Positions 18,691 to 24,643 of a stretch of 64,000 bases of DNA are shown here, in pieces. Under the pieces are notes generated by a model. The model was not told the DNA's origin and made no database searches. It was given only the letters and a program-made list of their open reading frames with translations. Source of the stretch: BRH-c54 sp965284565 (GTDB taxonomy: Bacteria; Bacteroidota; Bacteroidia; Flavobacteriales_E; Vicingaceae); contig OZ260100.1 in the NCBI GenBank assembly GCA_965284565.1, positions 1,054,001 through 1,118,000 of the forward strand. Reading direction: 5' to 3'. Within the stretch, counting starts at the first letter, position 1. Every line of letters starts with the position of its first letter. A program made the position numbers and the translations under genes.

Positions 18691-18738
18691 GCAAACAAAA
18701 ATACCATTAAGATACGAATCTCAATGGTATTTGTTTGC
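18691..18738 (-). other. Long inverted repeat immediately upstream of the M23 gene
   Basis: The arms 18691-18708 and 18723-18738 pair over 16 bp with a two-base bulge and a 14-base loop. The hairpin ends three bases before the ATG at 18685-18687 and contains the predicted -7 box of the gene. It is not followed by a T run on the minus strand, so it is not a simple terminator. Confidence 0.65.
18696..18724 (-). promoter_or_regulatory. Predicted promoter of the M23 peptidase gene
   Basis: On the minus strand a TTG -33 box (18724-18722) is separated by 18 bases from TATTTTTG (18703-18696), an exact -7 consensus. The expected transcription start is within a few bases of the ATG at 18687, giving a very short or absent leader. 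Confidence 0.6.
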
Positions 18739-18773
18739 CTGTTTTAAACAAATTAATGTTAAATGCCTCGTCC

Positions 18774-18814
18774 GAAACTAGCGACTCTAGTTTCAACCTC
18801 TCCAAAAGGAGAGG
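18774..18814. repeat. Two adjacent small hairpins in the gap between the DUF3108 and M23 genes
   Basis: GAAACTA (18774-18780) pairs with 18788-18794 across a 7-base loop, and CCTCTCC (18797-18803) pairs with 18808-18814 across AAAA. The second hairpin is of a kind that, from memory, recurs in intergenic DNA of Bacteroidota. They may end the upstream minus-strand DUF3108 transcript, but no T run follows. Confidence 0.5.
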
Positions 18815-18843
18815 CAAATAATGAACCTCTAGGAGTTTTTAAT

Positions 18844-19680
18844 TTATTTTTTTGCAATTGATAATGGGTGAGCTAATCCTTCAGCATTTGTTAATTCAGC
18901 TTTTACTGCTCCAATTAAAATTTTGGCTTCTATCATTAAAGGAATTTTATTTCCGTCATTAGATACCCAAAAACTTACATCTTCTTCTTTATCGAATATT
19001 CTACCTTTTTGCGTTACAGGGTGGAATTTAATTGCGTTGTAATAAGTTCCTCCAACTTTAACTTTATCTTCTCCCATATATCTAATTTTCAACGGCCAAA
19101 CCTCTTCATCTACAAAGGTCCAGATGGTAAAAACTTCGCCTTTTTTTGCTTTACTGAAATCTAATGTTCTGGCATAAAAGAAAGAAGAAAGCATATCTTG
19201 AATTCCTTCAGGCGTTTCATAAACTTCTCCTTTGTGGGTTTCTACCATTTTTTTAGTTTGTGAAAATTGGTATTTCTGTTTTTTCTTATATCCTCCCTCA
19301 TTAATATCTCTTACAAACATCCAAGGAAAAACACCTTCAACATCAAGAAAGGTTTCATAACGGTCTCTTACCTTAAAAACCCAATCAAAAGCTCCTACCG
19401 TCTTTCCTGTTCCAACAATATGATAAATTTCTCTGTTACCAATTTTTTTATCTAATTTATTCACTTCAATTTTGGCTGTACCAGCATTTACAAAACCATA
19501 GTGTAGTCTAAACTCTAGTTTTTCGCCAGCTTTAAAAGCTTTATGGTCAACAGTTCTTAATTTACCATTACCGTCATTATTTATTGTAGGAAGATCGTTT
19601 TGTTGGTACGCTGAAAAAGACAATACCAACATAGCAGCAACTATTCCTAACCCTATTTTTGTTGTTCTTAAATTTTTCAT
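18844..19680 (-). CDS. DUF3108 domain-containing exported protein
   Basis: A 278-residue exported protein with a signal peptide (MKNLRTTKIGLGIVAAML, ending near FSAYQ). Residues about 40-270 carry the DUF3108 fold, recognisable from EKLEFRLHYGFVNAGTAKIEV near the start and the repeated strand pattern GTYYNAIKFHPVT and VSFWVSNDGNKIPLMIEAK near the end. Function in the family is unknown; a periplasmic lipid- or polymer-binding barrel is an inference from the strand-rich layout. The frame is open for 18 more codons upstream, but the ATG at 19680 gives the signal peptide its normal place. Confidence 0.85.
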   Translation of the reverse strand: MKNLRTTKIGLGIVAAMLVLSFSAYQQNDLPTINNDGNGKLRTVDHKAFKAGEKLEFRLHYGFVNAGTAKIEVNKLDKKIGNREIYHIVGTGKTVGAFDWVFKVRDRYETFLDVEGVFPWMFVRDINEGGYKKKQKYQFSQTKKMVETHKGEVYETPEGIQDMLSSFFYARTLDFSKAKKGEVFTIWTFVDEEVWPLKIRYMGEDKVKVGGTYYNAIKFHPVTQKGRIFDKEEDVSFWVSNDGNKIPLMIEAKILIGAVKAELTNAEGLAHPLSIAKK

Positions 19681-19850
19681 GATATAAAAGTTTTTAGTTC
19701 GGGAAGTTATATTACAAAACTTATGCCACTCCACTTTATTGTGTTTATTACGATACTTTTGTAAGAAAGGTTAATTAGATTTATGAAAGTGATTTAAATG
19801 ATTTGTATTCTCAATAATGAGCATAAAAAATGTAAAAGTTTTCATTCTGT

Positions 19851-19883
19851 TTTGTTTTTGTTACAAAAATTTTTCTACTTTTG
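19851..19883 (+). promoter_or_regulatory. Bacteroidota promoter for the candidate small RNA
   Basis: TTTG at 19851-19854 is followed after 21 bases by TACTTTTG at 19876-19883, an exact match to the -33/-7 pattern. A second TTTG ends at 19860 and gives a shorter spacing. Transcription should begin about seven bases past the box, near 19890. Confidence 0.65.
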
Positions 19884-19889
19884 AAGAAA

Positions 19890-20013
19890 CAAAAAACCCT
19901 AGTGCTGGAACACTAGGGCGAAAAGGAACTCGGACATACATAATAGAAGTTGCAATTCTATACCTTGTCCTTTATACTTGACAAAGATTGCACAGCATTA
20001 GCTGTGCTTTTTT
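19890..20013 (+). ncRNA. Candidate small non-coding RNA of about 125 nt
   Basis: No convincing reading frame lies here. The stretch has a promoter, a strong first hairpin (CCCTAGTG at 19897-19904 with CACTAGGG at 19911-19918, six-base loop), a nested second hairpin (ATAGAA 19943-19948 with TTCTAT 19956-19961, flanked by AAAGGA 19922-19927 and TCCTTT 19968-19973) and a terminal hairpin with a T run. This is the layout of a free-standing small RNA. I cannot assign it to a family; the Flavobacteria Flavo-1 class is one to test, since it is known from this group and its function is unknown. It could also be a leader, but the next gene starts 230 bases later. Confidence 0.6.
19990..20013 (+). terminator. 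Intrinsic terminator ending the candidate small RNA
   Basis: GCACAGC (19990-19996) pairs perfectly with GCTGTGC (20001-20007) across the loop ATTA and is followed by six T. This is the strongest textbook terminator in the window. Confidence 0.88.
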
Positions 20014-20246
20014 ATTTGTAAAAATAGTTAAACCCTTAGTAAAATCAGATGTTTTAGAGCATTTTTTTATCAACACTAAGTTTAGTTTTAGCCCGTGGGG
20101 ACTTCAACTCGTTTTTGAATTTTTTATTAACAACTGCATCTTAATAGCGGAATTTTTATTAGCATCAGCCATTTAGTAGTCAATGACTTATTGATCTAAC
20201 TTTATTAATTTATGATGCATAATAGATTTTAACCTAACTTCGCCAC
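20014..20246. other. Intergenic stretch after the small RNA, no gene seen
   Basis: From the small-RNA terminator to the methyltransferase ATG there is A/T-rich DNA with no convincing reading frame. A TAacTTcG element about 10 bases before 20247 resembles a degenerate -7 box for that gene. Nothing else stands out. Confidence 0.5.
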
Positions 20247-21401
20247 ATGAATGAACTCAACCTTTTTTTAGAAAAACTTGCTACAAGTTATACCGACAAA
20301 TCTTTTGTAAAAATTACCTTAAGTAAACCAGCTTACAAAAGCGATGGCTTATTGAATGTTTATATTCGTTTGGTTACCATTAAAAACGAGCTTGTTTTTT
20401 CTTTTACTTACCATTATCAAACTAACGATCAGGTTAAGAATTATAATCTAGAAGAAACTAATGGTGAGTTAATGGAGTTGCTTAACAACAAGTTTAAGAT
20501 TGCTCGTTTGTTTACCCTTAAAGAGGATGTTATACTTCAGTTTTCTAAAAAAGGCAAAGGAAGTTTAAAAAATTTACCTCCTAGTTTTGAAAACAAACCG
20601 CCCGAAACACATGATGTGATTAAGAAAAAAAGAGCCGCATTAGGTAAATACTTAACTATTTTAGGTGTTTCCGATGAAAACGGACAGGTATTTCCTAAAA
20701 TGGCTGGCAAGTTCAAACAAATTAATAAATACCTTGAGATAGTAGAGAATTTACTAAAAGACAACCAATTTAACGAACCTATTCGCATGGTTGATATGGG
20801 CTCTGGTAAAGGATATTTGACTTTTGCGTTGTATGATTTTATGAAAAATCAACTTAAACTTAATGTGGAGATTAAAGGCATAGAAATACGACAAGAATTG
20901 GTTGATTTTTGTAACGATGCAGCAGCAAAATGCGGCTTTGAGCAATTATCTTTTGAAAAGAGTACGATACAAGATTTAAAAGAAGATAAAATAGATATCT
21001 TAATTGCCCTTCATGCTTGTGATACAGCTACAGACGATGCTATTTTTAAAGGCATTTCTGCTAAAGCTGCTTTAATAATTTGTGCTCCATGTTGCCACAA
21101 ACAACTCAGACAAGCTGCTAAAGGAAAGGAAATTGCCAATCCTTTGTTAAAACATGGCATTTTTAAAGAAAGACAGTATGAAATGATTACCGATGCCATG
21201 CGAGCATTAATCATGGAAAAACAGCAGTACAACACTAAAATTTTTGAATTTATTTCTAATGAACATACTCGTAAAAACATCATGTTAGTCGCTTCAAAAT
21301 CAAACAAAAAACCTATAGTTGATAAGATTGATGAAGAAATTAATACCATTAAAAAGGAATTTAATATCGAACAACATTATTTAGAAAGTCTTTTAGATTA
21401 A
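20247..21401 (+). CDS. Class I SAM-dependent methyltransferase of the PF13679 (Methyltransf_32) type
   Basis: A 384-residue protein with an unassigned N-terminal domain of about 170 residues and a C-terminal Rossmann methyltransferase. SAM-binding motif I is MVDMGSGKGYLTF (182-194). Two further phrases are diagnostic: LHACDTATD (255-263) and APCCHKQLR (280-288), as in PF13679 proteins related to eukaryotic METTL25 and GSTCD. Those families are linked to RNA, but the bacterial substrate is unknown to me. The 'PCCH' cysteines suggest a metal or substrate site. It is followed by ppk1 after 108 bases. Confidence 0.82.
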   Translation: MNELNLFLEKLATSYTDKSFVKITLSKPAYKSDGLLNVYIRLVTIKNELVFSFTYHYQTNDQVKNYNLEETNGELMELLNNKFKIARLFTLKEDVILQFSKKGKGSLKNLPPSFENKPPETHDVIKKKRAALGKYLTILGVSDENGQVFPKMAGKFKQINKYLEIVENLLKDNQFNEPIRMVDMGSGKGYLTFALYDFMKNQLKLNVEIKGIEIRQELVDFCNDAAAKCGFEQLSFEKSTIQDLKEDKIDILIALHACDTATDDAIFKGISAKAALIICAPCCHKQLRQAAKGKEIANPLLKHGIFKERQYEMITDAMRALIMEKQQYNTKIFEFISNEHTRKNIMLVASKSNKKPIVDKIDEEINTIKKEFNIEQHYLESLLD

Positions 21402-21509
21402 TAGTTTTCAAGGTTAACTCATCGTTAATTTTTTGTAATTCTAAGCCACATTTCTTGTTTTGTGCTTAATTTCATAGATATTTGCTAAAAATTGAGGAAG
21501 CTTATTTCA

Positions 21510-23552
21510 ATGAAAAAATATTTCGACAGAGAGCTAAGTTGGTTATCATTTAATTATAGAGTACTACAAGAAGCTATTAATCCTTACGAGCCTTTAATGG
21601 AACGATTAAAGTTTTTAGCCATCTATTCTGCTAATTTGGATGAGTTTTATAAGGTAAGGGTAGCTTCATTAAAAAATATTCTAAAAATTGAGAAAAAGCA
21701 AGGGCTAGAACCAAATCCTTACATCAAAAAACTCCTCAAAAAAATTAAAAAAACTGTATTTGAACAGCAAGCAGAATTTAATCACATATTTAACACTAAA
21801 ATTTTACCTCAATTAGAAGAAGAGAATATCTTTTTAATAAATCAAAAGCAGATAAATGAAGAGCAGAAAGCTTTTTTAAAAAACTTTTTCGATAAGGATA
21901 TTTTGCCGTTATTAAAAATTAAAGAAGTTAGTGAAACCACCTCTGTATTTGTAAAAAATAAAGGCTTGTATTTGGCAATTGATGTGATTAACAAAAAAAC
22001 CTTAGAGCACAATTATTTTATTGTTAATGTGCCTATTAGAAAGACTCAACGTTTTATTAAACTGTTTAATGATGAAAACAAAGAAATCATCATTCAGCTT
22101 TCTGATGTAATGCGTTTGTTTTTACCTCAGCATTTTCCAGATTATAATTGGGTTAAGTGTTATGAAATTAACCTAACTCGTGATGCTGAGCTATATTTAG
22201 AAGAAGAAATTGCCGAGACCATTCAAGAAAAAATATCAGCAAGTTTGTATAAAAGAAAAGTGGGAGCTCCATCTAGGTTTTTATATGACGAACGCATGCC
22301 AAAGGAGCTTCAAAAAATACTCAGAAAAAATATTGGACTACAAAAAGGAGAGTCTATTCCCGGTGGGAGATATCATAATTTCAATGACTTTTTTGCTTTT
22401 CCGATGCCCAATAAACCCGATTTATTTTATCCTGCTTTTGATGTGTTACAACATCCTGAATTAGAGAAAAGTGAATCTTATTTTAATGCTATTTCTAAGA
22501 AAGATTTTATTCTTCATTTTCCATATCAAAATTATCGTTACATCACCGATTTTCTGGAGGAAGCAGCAGAGGACGAAAATGTAGAAGAAATTAGCATTAC
22601 ACTTTATCGAGTAGCCAAACATTCTAAGGTTTGTCAGGCACTTATAAAAGCAGCAGAAAATGGTAAAAAAGTAATGGTTTTTAGCGAAGTAAAAGCTCGG
22701 TTTGATGAAGAATTAAATTTACATTGGGCAGATAAAATGAAGGAAGCCGGAGTAGATGTTCATTACAGTTTTGAAGAGCTAAAAGTACATTCAAAAATAT
22801 TTTTAATTACCAGAAAAGAAGGAAATAAAAAGGCTAAATATGCTTATTTCGGTACAGGAAATTTTAATGAAGATACTTCTAGAATTTATTGCGATCATGC
22901 TTTGCTTACCAAAAATCCTCAGCTCACTAATGAATTAAGCAAGGTCTTTCACTTTTTGATAAACAGACAAAAAGAAACAATAAGGTTTAAACATTTGTTA
23001 GTCGCTCCTTTTAATATGCGAGAACAATTTAATAAGATGATTGATAATGAAATCAGCAATGCGAAAAAAGGCTTAAAAGCTCAAATGATTCTGAAAATGA
23101 ATAGCTTGGAAGACCGACAAATGATAGATAAATTATATGAAGCTAGCAATGCGGGAGTAAAAATTAATATTATTGTTCGAGGTATTTGTTGTTTAATTCC
23201 GGGGATTAAAGATATGAGTAAAAATATAACGGTAATTAGTATTATCGACCGTTATTTAGAGCATGGAAGAATTTATTGGTTTTATAATGGCGGTAATGAA
23301 AAGTTATTTTTGGCTTCGGCTGATTGGATGAAACGTAACCTTACTTACCGAGTAGAGGTTGGTTTTCCTATTTATGATAAAAGACTGGCTATGGAGATTA
23401 AAAAACTACTTTCACTTCAGCTAAAAGACTCGATTAAAGCCCGAAAACTAAATAAAACTCAAAGTAATCCCTACAAAAAATCTACTGCTCAGAAAAGAAT
23501 TAGAGCCCAATTTGATTATTATGAATACCTGAAAAATAAGACAGAGGGTTAA
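21510..23552 (+). CDS. ppk1: Polyphosphate kinase 1
   Basis: A 680-residue enzyme that reversibly moves the gamma phosphate of ATP to long polyphosphate chains. The N-terminal motif YFDRELSWLSFNYRVLQEA, the two phosphorylation/active-site His residues (His427 in KVHSKIF and His585 in LEHGRIYWF) and YFGTGNFNEDTSRIYCDH are all present, with normal length. A TTG at 21492 would add six residues; the ATG at 21510 begins the family N-terminus directly, so I use it. Its stop codon overlaps the stop of the convergent small gene at 23549 through a shared TTAA, leaving no room for a terminator between them. Confidence 0.96.
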   Translation: MKKYFDRELSWLSFNYRVLQEAINPYEPLMERLKFLAIYSANLDEFYKVRVASLKNILKIEKKQGLEPNPYIKKLLKKIKKTVFEQQAEFNHIFNTKILPQLEEENIFLINQKQINEEQKAFLKNFFDKDILPLLKIKEVSETTSVFVKNKGLYLAIDVINKKTLEHNYFIVNVPIRKTQRFIKLFNDENKEIIIQLSDVMRLFLPQHFPDYNWVKCYEINLTRDAELYLEEEIAETIQEKISASLYKRKVGAPSRFLYDERMPKELQKILRKNIGLQKGESIPGGRYHNFNDFFAFPMPNKPDLFYPAFDVLQHPELEKSESYFNAISKKDFILHFPYQNYRYITDFLEEAAEDENVEEISITLYRVAKHSKVCQALIKAAENGKKVMVFSEVKARFDEELNLHWADKMKEAGVDVHYSFEELKVHSKIFLITRKEGNKKAKYAYFGTGNFNEDTSRIYCDHALLTKNPQLTNELSKVFHFLINRQKETIRFKHLLVAPFNMREQFNKMIDNEISNAKKGLKAQMILKMNSLEDRQMIDKLYEASNAGVKINIIVRGICCLIPGIKDMSKNITVISIIDRYLEHGRIYWFYNGGNEKLFLASADWMKRNLTYRVEVGFPIYDKRLAMEIKKLLSLQLKDSIKARKLNKTQSNPYKKSTAQKRIRAQFDYYEYLKNKTEG

Positions 23553-23812
23553 AAATACTCTTCTTTCAAAAAATCTTCAAAAGGCGTTAGGTTTGCCATA
23601 GCTTGAAGTTGTAGATAAGTTTTATGAAAATCTCTTTCGGTTTTTTGAGCATTTAACTGACGAACTCTATACCTGTCATAGTTTTTTAATGCTAAATGCT
23701 GTTGGGGAGTTAACTCTTTTTCGTTAAACTCCATTTCCTTTAAGTCGTTTATGCTAACAATACCGCTAAGAGCACTTTTTTCTTCAGACGGTTGATTATT
23801 TTTTGGAAACAT
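23549..23812 (-). CDS. Small protein of unknown function (87 aa)
   Basis: An 87-residue soluble, highly charged protein with no signal peptide or recognised domain. It is rich in Glu, Lys and Gln, with a likely long helix between residues 37 and 75 (PQQHLALKNYDRYRVRQ onward). It lies 27 bases downstream of the omega-amidase gene on the same strand and so probably ends that operon. The overlap of its stop with that of ppk1 and its good spacing from neighbours support a real gene, but homology would settle it. Confidence 0.6.
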   Translation of the reverse strand: MFPKNNQPSEEKSALSGIVSINDLKEMEFNEKELTPQQHLALKNYDRYRVRQLNAQKTERDFHKTYLQLQAMANLTPFEDFLKEEYF

Positions 23813-23839
23813 AAGCAGTTTTATGCAAAAATATAAAAA

Positions 23840-24643
23840 TTAATTAAATGATATACTATCAGCATCTTGAATAGCTGGAAATTTTTCACGGTAATGTTTC
23901 ATTTCTTCATAATTTAATGAAATGGTTTCAATGTTTTCTTGATGTGCTTGGGTGGTACTCAGTTGTTCTCCTTTTGGATCAATAACTGCCGAGCTTCCCG
24001 AATAAGGAATAGTATTACCATCTTCACCAATTCTATTTACACCAACAACATAACACTGATTTTCTATAGCACGAGCTTCTAATAATTTTTCCCAATGTGA
24101 AACTCTAGGTTCAGGCCAATTCGCAACATAAATTAAACAATCGAATACAGGCTCATTCGTTTTTTTATTGAAATTAATGTTTCTACTCCAAGTAGGAAAC
24201 CTTAAATCGTAGCATATCATCGGGCAAATTTTCCAACCTTTAAATTCAACTATTAACCTTTCTTTTCCATGAGAAAAATAATTGTTTTCTGCTGCCATTC
24301 GGAATAAATGGCGTTTGTCGTAATGTTTAATTTCTCCATCAGGGAAAACCCATAATAAGCGATTGTAATACTTATCATTTTCTTGAATAATCAAACTGCC
24401 TGTTAGTGCTATTTGGTGTTGTTTGGCTTGGTTTTGCATCCAACACACTGTTTCTCCATCCATGTTTTCCGCAAGTCGCTCTGAATGCATGGTAAATCCA
24501 GTAGTAAACATTTCTGGAAGCACAACAGCATCAGTTCCCTGCTTTTTAGCTTCAGCTATTTTTTGGGTAAACATTTCTGTGTTTTGGTGTTTATCTTCCC
24601 AAAATAAAGGTGTTTGTATAATGCTTATGTTGAGGTTGTTCAT
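23840..24643 (-). CDS. Nitrilase-family omega-amidase (YafV/MtnU-like)
   Basis: A 267-residue C-N hydrolase with the complete Glu-Lys-Cys triad: Glu44 in LPEMFTTGF, Lys110 in YDKRHLF and Cys144 in CPMICYDLRFP. These phrases are those of the YafV/Nit2 branch, whose reaction is hydrolysis of 2-oxoglutaramate (or 2-oxosuccinamate) to the oxo acid plus ammonia. The gene start overlaps the stop of the PD40 protein gene by four bases (ATGA), so translation is coupled. A methionine/glutamine-type aminotransferase is two genes upstream; the two together form the glutaminase II route. Confidence 0.85.
   Translation of the reverse strand: MNNLNISIIQTPLFWEDKHQNTEMFTQKIAEAKKQGTDAVVLPEMFTTGFTMHSERLAENMDGETVCWMQNQAKQHQIALTGSLIIQENDKYYNRLLWVFPDGEIKHYDKRHLFRMAAENNYFSHGKERLIVEFKGWKICPMICYDLRFPTWSRNINFNKKTNEPVFDCLIYVANWPEPRVSHWEKLLEARAIENQCYVVGVNRIGEDGNTIPYSGSSAVIDPKGEQLSTTQAHQENIETISLNYEEMKHYREKFPAIQDADSISFN

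Noticed and set aside
19988..20176. 62-codon open frame overlapping the small-RNA terminator
   Set aside because: It begins inside a perfect terminator hairpin and has no recognisable content.
24640..24643. Frameshift or truncation causing the lost propeller blade of the PD40 protein
   Set aside because: The stop overlaps the start of the next gene and no other frame after the stop carries the missing blade, so the end appears to be real.
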